Source: Roseovarius sp. 217 (GTDB lineage: Bacteria; Pseudomonadota; Alphaproteobacteria; Rhodobacterales; Rhodobacteraceae). From it: DNA of 64,000 bases. Positions 17,376 to 26,295 of the stretch are shown here, one piece after another. The stretch covers positions 3,327,562 through 3,391,561 of the forward strand of contig NZ_CH902584.1 of NCBI RefSeq assembly GCF_000152845.1. Direction: 5' to 3'. The position numbers and the translations under genes were made by a program. Numbering within the stretch: position 1 is the stretch's first letter; the number at the start of each line of letters is the position of its first letter. The notes under the pieces are model-generated. The model did not search any database, was not told where the DNA came from, and saw nothing but the letters and a program-made list of their open reading frames with translations.

Positions 17376-19115
17376 ATGCGCCTGATGTTGAACCTCTTTC
17401 GCGCCTATCCGATGGCCAGTTTCCTCATGGTGCTGGCGCTGTTCTTTTCGGGCCTTGCCGAAGGTTTGGGGCTGTCGGCGATGCTTCCGATGCTCAAGAT
17501 CGTGCTCAACACCGATCCCTCGGGCAGCTTGGCAGAACCGCCGGGACAGTTGGAACAGGTCGTGCTTGATGTGCTCGCTTGGGCCGGGATTCCCGTCACG
17601 CTGGGGGCGCTGCTGATCCTGATCGTGGTGGCGGCTACGTTCAAGGCGGTGCTGCTTTTGATCGCACAGCGGCAGGTGGGTTATACGGCGGCCCGTGTCG
17701 CCACCGACCTGCGCCTGCAAATCCTGCGCAACATGATGCGCAGCCGCTGGCATTTCTTTCTGCATCAGCCGGCGGGCAAGCTGGCCAATACGCTAGCCAC
17801 CGAGGCGCAGCGCGCGGCGGATGCCTATATGAATGGTGCAACCGCGCTCACCTTTTTCATTCAGGCGCTGGTCTATACCTCGGTCGCGGTGGTGATCTCG
17901 TGGCAAGCGACTCTGCTCAGCCTGATTGGCGGCATCGTGATCATTGGCCTGTCGCATTTTCTGGTGCGCATGACCCGCAAGGCGGGCAAGAAACAGACCG
18001 AGCTCATGGTCTCGCTCATGTCGCATCTGACCGACACACTGCAATCGGTGAAACCGCTCAAGGCGATGGCGCGCGAACACTTGGTGGATGAATTGCTCAA
18101 GAACGAGACCAACCGCCTCAACAAGGCGCTGCGCCGTCAGGTTCTGGCTAGCGCCGCGCTCAACTCTGGTCAGGACCTGATGTTCATCATGGTCATTGCC
18201 TTTGGCGTCTATCTGGCGCTTGGTGTGCTGTCGATGGATTTCGCCATTGTGCTGATGCTGGCGGTGACGCTGGGGCGCGGCTATAATTTTTTGGGCAAGG
18301 TGCAAAAGCAGTATCAAAAGATGGTGCAGAGCGAGAGTGCCTATTGGTCGCTGATCGACACCAACCGACGCGCCGAGGCGGAACAAGAGCATCTGGGCGG
18401 CCACGCCACCCCCGCGCTGACCCAAGGTATCGTATTGCGTGACATCGCGTTTTCCTATGACGGCAACACCGTGCTCTCGGGTCTCGATGTGGAAATTCCC
18501 GCGCATCAGATGACAACGCTGGTGGGCCCGTCAGGATCGGGCAAGACCACGATCATTGATCTTGTCATCGGCCTCCTCCGGCCTGAAAGCGGCGAGATCA
18601 CCATCGACGGTGTGGCCTTTGAGGACATCGACCTCAAGGCGTGGCGGCGTATGGTCGGATATGTCCCCCAAGAGACTGTCCTGCTCCATGACAGCATCCT
18701 CCACAATGTGTCGCTCGGCGACCCCCGGATTTCCGAGGTGCGGGTCGAAGAGGCGTTGAGAAAAGCCGGCGCTTGGGAGTTCGTCTGCGAATTGCCCGAG
18801 GGCGTTCACACGGTCGTGGGCGAGCGGGGGGGGCGGCTATCGGGCGGTCAACGTCAACGGGTCGCCATCGCCCGCGCCCTCATCAACGAACCGCAACTTC
18901 TGATCCTTGACGAGGCCACGAGCGCGCTTGATCCAGAGAGTGAGGCCGCCATCATCGAAACGTTGCGCGGCCTGCGCGAACAGCTCACGATCCTCGCCAT
19001 CACCCATAACAGCAGCCTGTCGGATGCCGCCGATATTGTGCATCGGCTGGAACCTGTGACGGTGCGCAAGACGGGGGCACAAGACGGGGCTCAAGTCGGG
19101 GTTGAGGACGCCTAA
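17376..19115 (+). CDS. ABC exporter, fused membrane and ATPase domains (MsbA-like)
   Basis: A 579-residue half-transporter: an N-terminal membrane domain (several hydrophobic helices over about 1-310) and a C-terminal ATPase domain with Walker A GPSGSGKTT (384-392), signature LSGGQRQRVAIARAL, Walker B LLILDEATSALD and the switch His in ITHN. The ATG at 17376 is preferred because the upstream extension is Arg/His-rich, unlike a transporter. It works as a homodimer. The family includes the lipid A flippase MsbA. Placed in the lipid locus next to LpxL-like acyltransferases, it is a candidate flippase for the locus product. It converges with, and overlaps by four bases, the ELM1 gene on the other strand. 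Confidence 0.9.
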   Translation: MRLMLNLFRAYPMASFLMVLALFFSGLAEGLGLSAMLPMLKIVLNTDPSGSLAEPPGQLEQVVLDVLAWAGIPVTLGALLILIVVAATFKAVLLLIAQRQVGYTAARVATDLRLQILRNMMRSRWHFFLHQPAGKLANTLATEAQRAADAYMNGATALTFFIQALVYTSVAVVISWQATLLSLIGGIVIIGLSHFLVRMTRKAGKKQTELMVSLMSHLTDTLQSVKPLKAMAREHLVDELLKNETNRLNKALRRQVLASAALNSGQDLMFIMVIAFGVYLALGVLSMDFAIVLMLAVTLGRGYNFLGKVQKQYQKMVQSESAYWSLIDTNRRAEAEQEHLGGHATPALTQGIVLRDIAFSYDGNTVLSGLDVEIPAHQMTTLVGPSGSGKTTIIDLVIGLLRPESGEITIDGVAFEDIDLKAWRRMVGYVPQETVLLHDSILHNVSLGDPRISEVRVEEALRKAGAWEFVCELPEGVHTVVGERGGRLSGGQRQRVAIARALINEPQLLILDEATSALDPESEAAIIETLRGLREQLTILAITHNSSLSDAADIVHRLEPVTVRKTGAQDGAQVGVEDA

Positions 19116-20239
19116 TCGCGCCCAAAGAGCGCGTTCACCCGCGCTACCGCGCGCGCCATGTCGCTGGACGGTGGCGTCGTCTGCGCCGCGCCCTGCGGCT
19201 CACCCAGCCAACGCATCCGGCCCGATTGCACCAACCGCAGGTGCATCTGGCTGATATCGCGCGACAGATGTTTCCAGCCCCAGCGCATCAGCGCACGATA
19301 GGCCAGCGCGCCAAGGCTCAGGTCGGGGCGGTCATGGTCCTGCCGCGCCAAGGCACGCGCCTGCGCTGGCTCTCCAATCGCCATCAACGCATCGTGTCGC
19401 ATGCTGAGCGCGCCAGCCCCCAGATCGAACATATGCACGGGCTTGCCCGTCGCATAAGCCTCGGACAGCATCGAAATACTGTCGGCGGTCACGATGATCT
19501 CATCCGCCACGGCGAGAAAACCAAGATAGGGATTGTCCGGATCGTTGGGCCGAAAGCGATAAAGCTGCATCGGCACGTCGGTTTGCGCGGCAAAGGCGGT
19601 GATGGCCTCGGGCGGGGTGCGCGCGCTGGAACTGACAAGCAGCGATCCACCCCGCGCCTGCGCCAAGGCCAAAGTATCGCGTAAAAGCCGCGCAGAGGCG
19701 CGCGTCCCAAAGGCATAGGGGCCGCTTGGCCCGCCGATGTTCAGCGTAAGGTAAGGTCGCGGCAGATGCGCCAGTTTTGGTGCCCACTGCGCGCGCGCCG
19801 CGTCGAGCCGGGCCGGACCAAGCGGATGCAGGGGCAGGGCGTTGCGCAGGACATTGGGCCGGTCTGGAACCCGGTATTGCGGCGTGGTGATCACCAGATC
19901 GAACAGCGCGGGATCGGCCCAGAGCCGCCCCAGAAACACCAGCCGCGTGCGGTCGCCCGATTGGTCCCTGATCCAGCGCGCGACAGGTTCGTTGCGCATG
20001 CCCATGGAAATCACAAGATCGGGCCAAGGCGGCGCAAGGGCGTCCGAGTTGGGCAGATCCACGCCACGCAGATCGCTGCCGCGCAACAGATTGGTCCGCA
20101 TTTCAAACTTGCGATAGGTCAGGCTCTTGATCTCATAGGGCCATCCAAGCCCCTGCGCCAAGGCACGCAGCTGCGTTTTCTCGCCAGAGCGGTAGGCATC
20201 CAGCACCCAGACGCGCGGCATCCCGTCCGGTTCAGGCAT
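19112..20239 (-). CDS. ELM1-family protein (putative GT-B type glycosyltransferase), copy 1
   Basis: A 375-residue protein of the mitochondrial-fission-ELM1-like family, a GT-B-like fold of unproven function in bacteria. Family landmarks: N-terminal VWVLDAYRSGEKTQ, WPDLVISMGMRNEPVARWI, LNIGGPSGPYAFG, and the C-terminal donor-site-like ADSISMLSEAYATGKPVHMFDLG. It starts inside the upstream acyltransferase gene (8-base overlap), so the two are co-translated and probably act on the same lipid. Two further copies lie at 26296 and 30640. A role as a lipid glycosyltransferase is inferred from fold resemblance and context. Confidence 0.8.
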   Translation of the reverse strand: MPEPDGMPRVWVLDAYRSGEKTQLRALAQGLGWPYEIKSLTYRKFEMRTNLLRGSDLRGVDLPNSDALAPPWPDLVISMGMRNEPVARWIRDQSGDRTRLVFLGRLWADPALFDLVITTPQYRVPDRPNVLRNALPLHPLGPARLDAARAQWAPKLAHLPRPYLTLNIGGPSGPYAFGTRASARLLRDTLALAQARGGSLLVSSSARTPPEAITAFAAQTDVPMQLYRFRPNDPDNPYLGFLAVADEIIVTADSISMLSEAYATGKPVHMFDLGAGALSMRHDALMAIGEPAQARALARQDHDRPDLSLGALAYRALMRWGWKHLSRDISQMHLRLVQSGRMRWLGEPQGAAQTTPPSSDMARAVARVNALFGRD

Positions 20240-21185
20240 CGGTGGCCTGTGCGACCGTATCGCGGTTCTTGGCCCAGCGACGTTTCATGCAGATCCATTC
20301 GCCGGGATAGTCGCGTATCCACCCCTCAAAAATCAGGTTGAGGCGATGGGTCATGTCGATAATTCGCTCTTTGCGCGGCAAATCGGGATCGGCCGGGCGC
20401 AGCGGTGCCAGAACGTCGATCCGAAAGCGGGCATCGGGCAGGCGCACCGCCCGGATCGGCAAGAGCGGATAGCCGCGCAGTGCCAGCATGGCGGGCAGGG
20501 TGCTGGTGGGCGTCGGCGTGCCAAAAAAGGGCACCATTTCGCCTTGGTCAATGCGCGTGTCAAAGGCCGCGCCAACCGACCGCCCCGCCGCCAATTCATG
20601 CAAAAGTTCACGTGCGCCGCCCGCACTGGGGACCAGCGGCCCCCCAAAGGCGCGGCGCAGTGACAGGAAAAAGCCGTGCAGCCAAGGGTTTGGCTCGGGC
20701 GAGTAGATGACCGAGATGGTCAGGTCTTTCTCGCGCCCGATCAGATTGCAAAGCTGCCAAGCGCTGACATGCGCGGTTGCAAACACAATCGCCTCCTTGC
20801 GTTCGATGATGTTCAGCGCGTCGGGATGAATTGCAAATTCCAGCCTCTCCGCACGCTGCTGCCACAACCGTTCCAGCAGGAACAGTTCCGCCGCCGCAAG
20901 CCCCGTCGAGCGAAAGATAGAGCGCATCACCGCGTCGCGCTCTGCCTCGCTGGCATCTGGCAAAACATGCGACAGGTTGCGCCCCACGGTGCGGCGCTTT
21001 TGCGCGTTGCGATAGCCGAACCAGCCCAACGCCCGCGAAAAGCTCGCCGCGACAAACCGATAGGGCAGCACCCGCGCAAAGCCGAGCAAGAGGTAGAACA
21101 CGCCCGCCTCAAGCATCCAAGCCGGAGTCTGAACCCAGGGAAACCGCGCGATCAGCCCCTTTGGCGTGAGAAAGAATTTAGCCAT
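20232..21185 (-). CDS. LpxL/HtrB-like lysophospholipid acyltransferase, with HX4Q instead of HX4D/E
   Basis: A 317-residue acyltransferase of the lipid A late-acyltransferase family, with a hydrophobic N-terminal helix (about 22-45) that would anchor it to the inner membrane. The active-site motif reads AHVSAWQ, so the His is followed at +5 by Gln where the family has Asp/Glu; the paralogue at 21905 has the normal HLANWE. The substrate-side stretch FDTRIDQGEMVPFFG is typical. The start is the ATG at 21185 (AKFFLTPKG). It is operonic with ELM1 copy 1. It may use a different acyl acceptor, or the Gln may weaken activity. It is unlikely to be the housekeeping LpxL because of its location in the sphingolipid locus. 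Confidence 0.82.
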   Translation of the reverse strand: MAKFFLTPKGLIARFPWVQTPAWMLEAGVFYLLLGFARVLPYRFVAASFSRALGWFGYRNAQKRRTVGRNLSHVLPDASEAERDAVMRSIFRSTGLAAAELFLLERLWQQRAERLEFAIHPDALNIIERKEAIVFATAHVSAWQLCNLIGREKDLTISVIYSPEPNPWLHGFFLSLRRAFGGPLVPSAGGARELLHELAAGRSVGAAFDTRIDQGEMVPFFGTPTPTSTLPAMLALRGYPLLPIRAVRLPDARFRIDVLAPLRPADPDLPRKERIIDMTHRLNLIFEGWIRDYPGEWICMKRRWAKNRDTVAQATDA

Positions 21186-21229
21186 GGCAATACCCGTTCC
21201 CGGACTGTCGGCGCGGATTTCGCTTGTGC

Positions 21230-21877
21230 CTAGTTCCGTTCGGTGCGTTCCGGCTTGGTCGGATAGGTGCGAAAGATCATATCCCAGAGCGGCGAGCTGA
21301 CCCCATAGCGGCCAGCATCATCCGAAAAATGGTGCCGCATGTGGTAATGCTTGAGGAATTTCAGCGCCGGGTGCCGCATCGGGAAATGATGCGTGGCATA
21401 GTGGATATAGTCATAGACCAGATAGCCGATGATGAAGAACCCGGTGAACGGTTCAGCCCAAGGGTAGGGCAGGATCATGTAGAACATGAGGTAGAGAACC
21501 GCGATGATCGGCAGCGCGCCCGCAGGCGGCATCAAAAGGCGAGTCTTGTCCTGCGGCGTGTCGTGATGCACGCCGTGAAAGAGATAGAGAAACCGGCGCC
21601 CCATATCGGTCTTGGCCTCGAAATGGAACAGATAACGATGCAGCAGATATTCGGCCAGCGTCCAGGTCACGAGCCCGGCAATACCAATCACCACCATGCC
21701 GCTCAGCCCGATTCCATGCACGCTAACCGCGCGCACCAAAAGCCAGACCGCGACCGGTCCCCAGACAAGCAGGGGAACGATCGGATGAACATGGCTCAAC
21801 TTTTCAAGAATCGGGTTCTCGAACAGGCGCACCGACTCATCGACACGATGAGTCCGACTGGGTTGGTGATTTAACAT
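21230..21877 (-). CDS. Sterol desaturase / fatty acid hydroxylase family protein
   Basis: A 215-residue integral-membrane di-iron hydroxylase. Histidine boxes are HRYLFHFE, HGVHHDTP, HYATHH and HYHMRHHF, with hydrophobic helices between them (about 35-75 and 110-140). The ATG at 21877 is chosen because AGGAG lies eight bases upstream; an upstream GTG would overlap that site. Its size and motif spacing resemble fatty acid 2-hydroxylase (Scs7/FA2H type), which hydroxylates the N-acyl chain of ceramides. Within a sphingolipid locus and flanked by two acyltransferase genes, hydroxylation of the ceramide acyl chain or long-chain base is the best guess. The exact position on the chain cannot be told. 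Confidence 0.88.
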   Translation of the reverse strand: MLNHQPSRTHRVDESVRLFENPILEKLSHVHPIVPLLVWGPVAVWLLVRAVSVHGIGLSGMVVIGIAGLVTWTLAEYLLHRYLFHFEAKTDMGRRFLYLFHGVHHDTPQDKTRLLMPPAGALPIIAVLYLMFYMILPYPWAEPFTGFFIIGYLVYDYIHYATHHFPMRHPALKFLKHYHMRHHFSDDAGRYGVSSPLWDMIFRTYPTKPERTERN

Positions 21878-21904
21878 GGGGGGCACTCCTGATATGCGCC
21901 GACT

Positions 21905-22873
21905 TTATACGTCTCTATATATGTCGGTTTTTGTCCGAAGAACAGAAGACGGCCAGATTTTGCTCGTGCAAAGCCATTCTCCGGGCCTTGCAGTTATCCA
22001 CTGCTCGAACTTTTCGTTGATCTGACGCGCGAGGTCAACAGCCTGATTGTCGCGGTCAAGGGTTGGGTCACTGGGGTATAGGGGGGGGTGAAACCGCACG
22101 CGAAACCGCGCGCCCGGCAACCGTTCGGCCTGAACCGGCACCAAAGGCACGCCAAAGCGCAAAGCAAGCTTCGCCGGCAGAAGCGATGTATCTCGTTCCT
22201 CGCCAAAGAATTGGATCGGTTTTCCCCCGTCAACGCGCCGATCCGTGAGCATTATCGGCGAGCGGCCCTCTTTCAGAGCATCAATGAAGGCCCGCAGCCC
22301 CTCGTCCCGCGATACCAATTCACAGCCCAACGCCTTGCGATAGGACAGCATCATGCGGTCCAGCCACGGATTGGACAGCGGCGCATACATCGCACAGGGG
22401 CGCATATCCAAACGTGCAATCGCAGTCGCCATGACCTCCCAATTGGCCAAATGCGCGGAGACAAAAACGGCGGGTTGGTCAGGCAGGGAATAGGCGGGAA
22501 TTTGCTCAAGAACCTCGACCTCGATGCGATTCCGCCGGGGGTCGCTGATCTTGTGCAGATTGGGGTACTCCGCCAGCACGGCACCCGCATTCGCCCAGAC
22601 CTCATTGGCAATCTTCTCGATCTCTGCCGACGACTTGTCCGGCAGCGCCAGAGTCAGGTTCGCGCGCACATCCAGATTGCGCCGATTGAGGATCCTGCCA
22701 AAGATCAGGCCGAGCCTTGCGCCAATGGCAGATGCCCAAGCCACTGGAATCGCTCTGAATAGCCCCATGACAGCGGATACAACGACAAGGTCGATGAACC
22801 ACAGCGTGTTCCGAGCGACAACATTATTGAACACCTTGTCACGATACGCATTTGCAAGAATGAATTTGGCCAA
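21905..22873 (-). CDS. LpxL/HtrB-like acyltransferase with canonical HX4E motif
   Basis: A 322-residue member of the lipid A acyltransferase family with a hydrophobic N-terminal segment (about 25-45) and the catalytic HLANWE motif. It also has the TDRRVDGGKPIQFFGEE and LRFGVPLVPVQAERLPGARFRV stretches of the family. It lies 27 bases upstream of the hydroxylase gene on the same strand and is probably the first gene of the leftward run down to 19112. It reads away from the ceramide-synthase candidate. It presumably adds an acyl chain to a lipid at the inner membrane; whether the acceptor is lipid A or the sphingolipid is open. Confidence 0.85.
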   Translation of the reverse strand: MAKFILANAYRDKVFNNVVARNTLWFIDLVVVSAVMGLFRAIPVAWASAIGARLGLIFGRILNRRNLDVRANLTLALPDKSSAEIEKIANEVWANAGAVLAEYPNLHKISDPRRNRIEVEVLEQIPAYSLPDQPAVFVSAHLANWEVMATAIARLDMRPCAMYAPLSNPWLDRMMLSYRKALGCELVSRDEGLRAFIDALKEGRSPIMLTDRRVDGGKPIQFFGEERDTSLLPAKLALRFGVPLVPVQAERLPGARFRVRFHPPLYPSDPTLDRDNQAVDLARQINEKFEQWITARPGEWLCTSKIWPSSVLRTKTDIYRDV

Positions 22874-23111
22874 TGAGACTCGACTTCTTCTTATTCAGTG
22901 TGGATACTTATGATGTTATTTGAGGCTAGGTGCCGGAATTGCAAGCAGTTTCCAAGGATCGTTCAGTCGCTTTGCCTCTTGGGACATGGATGACGGCACA
23001 ACGCAGGTTCTGGTTGTGTCCCTTGTGATGCGTGGACAGCCTCACGATATCTGGTATCAGCCATCCGCGCGCCTCAGCGGCGGGGCCCCGTCACGGCGAG
23101 AAAGGCACTTC
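22874..23111. promoter_or_regulatory. Divergent promoter region in the lipid locus
   Basis: 238 bases separating the leftward acyltransferase and the rightward GNAT-like gene. It is AT-richer near 22880-22925 (TTATTCAGTGTGGATACTTATGATGTTATTTG), a likely promoter site for one or both operons. No clear operator repeat is seen. Confidence 0.4.
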
Positions 23112-24263
23112 ATGTCAGTAGCATCCTCCGATCGCGGTCAAATCCGCTTGGTCGAGGCCAAGAACGGTCAAACAATACGGGACTTTCTGCATCTCCCCGA
23201 ACGTATCTACGCAGATGATCCGGCATGGATTGCGCCGCTGATCTTTGAACAAAAGCAACGTGTCTTTGAAAACAAACCCCTCTTTGCCCATTGCGAGGTT
23301 GCGTGCTGGGTGGCGTATCGTGACGGCGCGCCCGTTGGACGGATCACCGCACAGCTTGACCACCTCCAGCCCGAGGAAATTGGTGGCGGCAAGATCGGCT
23401 ATTTCGGAATGCTCGAGGCGATTGATGACGCGGCGGTCTTTGCTGCGCTCTTTGAGACTGCGCAAACCTGGTTGCGCGGGCAGGGGGCCTCGTTCCTGCG
23501 CGGTCCTTATAATCTGTCGATCAACGAAGACCTCGGCCTTCTGGTCGAGAATTTCGACGATCCACCCTTTGTGATGATGGGACATGCGCGGCCCTATTAC
23601 AAAGCCCGGATCGAGGAACAGGGCTTCAACGCGATCAAGGATCTTTTGACTTACAAGGTGCGCCCCGATTTCGTGGCTCCCGAGGTGATGACGAAACTGG
23701 CGACGCGCGCCAGCCGCACTGTGACCATCCGCCCCCTCAACAGTAAGGCGAAGGCGGCGGATTACGAGGCGATGCGCGACATCTTCAACGATGCATGGTC
23801 GGACAATTGGGGATTCGTGCCCTTCACCAAGGAGGAATTCGCCGAGACAGCCAAGGTTCTCTCCTTCCTGCTGTCCGACGATTACATCCAGTTCGCCGAA
23901 ATCGACGGGCGCCCGGTGGCCTTTATCACCGCCTTTCCCAATCTCAACGAGCTGATCGGTGATCTGCGCGGCAGGCTCCTGCCGTTTGGCTGGGCAAAAC
24001 TGCTGTGGCGGCTCAAGGTGCGCGGCCCCAAGAGCGCGCGCGTCGCGCTGATGGGCGTGCGCAAGGAATACCAGAACGCGCGCCTCGGGCCGACGCTGGC
24101 CTTTCTGGTGATCGAAGCCGTGCGCAAGGCGATGCAGCAACGAAACGTCACATCGGTCGAGATGGGCTGGATACTCGAGGATAATCATGGCATGCGACAC
24201 ATCATCGAGGCGATCGGTAGCACGATCTACAAGCGGTATCGCGTGTACCAGAAACCGCTTTAG
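23112..24263 (+). CDS. GNAT-like acyltransferase, candidate bacterial ceramide synthase
   Basis: A 383-residue protein with an N-terminal acetyltransferase-like region and a long C-terminal half. It resembles the ~380-residue GNAT-like protein shown in Caulobacter to N-acylate the sphingoid base (bacterial ceramide synthase, bCerS), which is unrelated to eukaryotic ceramide synthases. Recognisable stretches include FLHLPERIYADDPAWIAPL near the N terminus, FLRGPYNLSINEDLGLLV, and near the end VALMGVRKEYQNARLGP and VEMGWILEDNHGMRHI. The ATG at 23112 is chosen over a longer frame because GAGAAAGG lies just upstream. Its presence with spt-like, ACP, ligase and reductase genes supports ceramide formation by this cell. 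Identification is by memory of the family. Confidence 0.75.
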   Translation: MSVASSDRGQIRLVEAKNGQTIRDFLHLPERIYADDPAWIAPLIFEQKQRVFENKPLFAHCEVACWVAYRDGAPVGRITAQLDHLQPEEIGGGKIGYFGMLEAIDDAAVFAALFETAQTWLRGQGASFLRGPYNLSINEDLGLLVENFDDPPFVMMGHARPYYKARIEEQGFNAIKDLLTYKVRPDFVAPEVMTKLATRASRTVTIRPLNSKAKAADYEAMRDIFNDAWSDNWGFVPFTKEEFAETAKVLSFLLSDDYIQFAEIDGRPVAFITAFPNLNELIGDLRGRLLPFGWAKLLWRLKVRGPKSARVALMGVRKEYQNARLGPTLAFLVIEAVRKAMQQRNVTSVEMGWILEDNHGMRHIIEAIGSTIYKRYRVYQKPL

Positions 24264-24311
24264 ACGGTCCGAGAACCGAACAAGACAGCAAGTCGCTGAG
24301 AAAGTAAGACC

Positions 24312-25118
24312 GTGAAAGATTTTGCTTCCGTAATCCTTGCGGGCGAACGGGCAGACCGTGACGCCCTGCGTGACGAAACAGGCGTGGCCTGCAAGGCGCT
24401 GCTCGACATCGACGGAACCCCGATGATCCGGCGCGTGATCAACGCACTCGAGGCGTCAACCCATGTCGCCTCAATCCATCTCAGCGGCCCGACCGAGGCC
24501 TGTGTCCAGAGTGATGCCGGGCTGGCCGGTCTCATTGAACGCCGCGTGGTGGACTGGACCGCCTCCGGGGCCTCACCCAGCACCAGCGCCCATCAGATGC
24601 TCAGCCGCTTTCCCGGAGATCAGCCGGTCTTGATCACCACCGCCGACCATCCCTTGCTGACCGATGAAATCGTCGATCACTTCTGCCGCGACAGTGCGAC
24701 AAGCGGCTGCGATGTGGTGATCGGTCTGGCCCCCTATGATCTGGTCCGCGAGACCTATCCTGACCTGAAAAAGACCGTTCTGCGCTTTCGTGACGGTGGC
24801 TATTGCGGTTGCAATCTCTTCGCCTTCATGACCGAAGACGGGCGCCGCGTGGCCGACTTTTGGAAACAGGTAGAGCAGGAGCGCAAAAAGCCACTTGTGG
24901 TGATCCGCCTCCTCGGTCTCTGGGCGCTGCTGCGCTACCGACTGGGCTGGCTCAGCCTTGACCGGGCGCTCGCCGGGCTGTCCCGCAGGGTCGGGGTGCG
25001 CATCGGCGTCGTGATCCTGCCCTATGCCCATGCCTCGGTGGACGTCGATTCCGTGTCCGACTACGTTCTGGTGCAGCGCTACAGCCAGGAAGCCTCGGCG
25101 AAACACTCCGACGCGTGA
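24312..25118 (+). CDS. MobA/IspD-like nucleotidyltransferase (NTP_transf_3)
   Basis: A 268-residue nucleotidyltransferase-fold protein beginning with GTG. The NTP-binding N terminus is SVILAGERADRDAL followed by ACKALLDIDGTPMI; this replaces the usual LAGG-x-G-x-RMG loop but keeps Lys/Asp positions. The metal-site strand is ITTADHPLLTDEI. Enzymes of this type couple NTP to a phosphorylated sugar, alcohol or acid to make an activated donor. It follows the ceramide-synthase candidate by 48 bases, so it may make the activated precursor of the sphingolipid head group. A nucleotidyltransferase is also present near the Caulobacter sphingolipid genes. The product is not predictable. Confidence 0.8.
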   Translation: MKDFASVILAGERADRDALRDETGVACKALLDIDGTPMIRRVINALEASTHVASIHLSGPTEACVQSDAGLAGLIERRVVDWTASGASPSTSAHQMLSRFPGDQPVLITTADHPLLTDEIVDHFCRDSATSGCDVVIGLAPYDLVRETYPDLKKTVLRFRDGGYCGCNLFAFMTEDGRRVADFWKQVEQERKKPLVVIRLLGLWALLRYRLGWLSLDRALAGLSRRVGVRIGVVILPYAHASVDVDSVSDYVLVQRYSQEASAKHSDA

Positions 25119-25185
25119 ACCGAGACCAGAGCGTGAGACGGGCCTGTTGCTGACATGAGCCGCAATGCCCAAAGCGCGGAATCAA

Positions 25186-25217
25186 GGCGCGAAGCGCCCG
25201 TCCGACCCGCCGGCGGG
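25186..25217. terminator. Candidate bidirectional terminator between convergent genes
   Basis: Two GC-rich hairpin-forming elements lie between the convergent nucleotidyltransferase and sulfotransferase genes: GGCGC-GAA-GCGCC at 25186-25198 and the palindrome CCCGCCGGCGGG at 25206-25217. There is no T-run, so assignment is weak. Confidence 0.3.
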
Positions 25218-25253
25218 CACCACATGGCTTATCGCTTGGGACCAACGTCCCCG

Positions 25254-26183
25254 TCAGCCCCCAGTGTACCCGAACACCGGATCAAGGACGTCTTCGACCA
25301 TCGCATCCACCACCAGCAATTGCTCGGGCGTGAAATAGTCGCGATAGCCGCCCACCTTGCCGCGCCGCACCTTGAAGGAGTCGGGGTTGCTTTCATCGCC
25401 CGGCTTGACCCGCTGACCACTGCCACGCATGCCATCACTCGTCGCTTCGCGCTTTTTCATGTTCTCATAGGCGGCATAGTCCTTGGCCGCTTCGAGATCA
25501 TCGGGGCTGGGATCAATCCCGGTAAAGCTGACCACTTGGCGCAACACCTCCGCCGGGTCGCTGCGCAAATCCTCATAGCGCACGACCAGCACGTTATCCC
25601 CTAATTCTGGCACCGAGCGGGCCCAGACGTTGAACGCCTCGACAATGCGCGGGATGCCACACGCAGGATTGCAGACGAAATCGAAAATCTCGACGTCGGT
25701 GCCATGCGGCGGATAGGCGTTCAGCACCTTTTTCCGGGGCAGCATGCGATACCGCCATTGGAAATATTGCGACACCGCCACATCCCGCGGATCGCGCACC
25801 AAAAGCACCAGCTTCTTGCCTTTGTAGTACTCCAGATTATCCCATTGGCCGACATAATCCCGGATATAATTGTTATGACTGAACAGAACCTTTGGTGCGT
25901 TCGGGTTGAGCCGATGGAAATTGTCAAACTCCAGCATGTAATCGGTCTCGAGACCGAAATGCAGTTGGTAGAACCGCGACAGCATGACCCGGAACCACGT
26001 CCGCCCGCTCTTGCCCCAAGACACCAGCGCCCAATCCGCCGCTTGCAGCTTGGCAAATTCCTGTTTGCCACGCAGGCGGCGTTCCAGGGCGATCTTCTTG
26101 GCTTTGGGCCAGAAGAAGAGGGCAGTGAGCGTCAGGTGACGCGAGGCCACCTCCCATATCTCTCGGTAGGATGTATTGGTCAT
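25254..26183 (-). CDS. PAPS-dependent sulfotransferase domain protein, copy 1
   Basis: A 309-residue sulfotransferase_1-type protein. The 5'-phosphosulfate loop is SWGKSGRTWFRVMLSR and the 3'-phosphate motif is LLVRDPRDVAVSQYF; a C-terminal KVGGYRDYF segment matches the family's last binding loop. It has no signal peptide, so it acts in the cytoplasm, using PAPS. It is clearly paralogous to the protein at 31785, with matching motifs and ends (KVGGYRDYF, DPVF/DPVY). Both copies neighbour an ELM1 gene. In this locus it may sulfate a lipid head-group hydroxyl or sugar. It reads away from ELM1 copy 2. Confidence 0.88.
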   Translation of the reverse strand: MTNTSYREIWEVASRHLTLTALFFWPKAKKIALERRLRGKQEFAKLQAADWALVSWGKSGRTWFRVMLSRFYQLHFGLETDYMLEFDNFHRLNPNAPKVLFSHNNYIRDYVGQWDNLEYYKGKKLVLLVRDPRDVAVSQYFQWRYRMLPRKKVLNAYPPHGTDVEIFDFVCNPACGIPRIVEAFNVWARSVPELGDNVLVVRYEDLRSDPAEVLRQVVSFTGIDPSPDDLEAAKDYAAYENMKKREATSDGMRGSGQRVKPGDESNPDSFKVRRGKVGGYRDYFTPEQLLVVDAMVEDVLDPVFGYTGG

Positions 26184-26295
26184 ATTCAGGCAATCTAGTC
26201 AGGGATCAGGGTTTCGTGCGTTGCTCATAGAGGGTATCGCTCGGTCTTTGTATGGGTAATTTTGTCCGCAGGTGCGCCAGAGGCTATTCTGTGTC

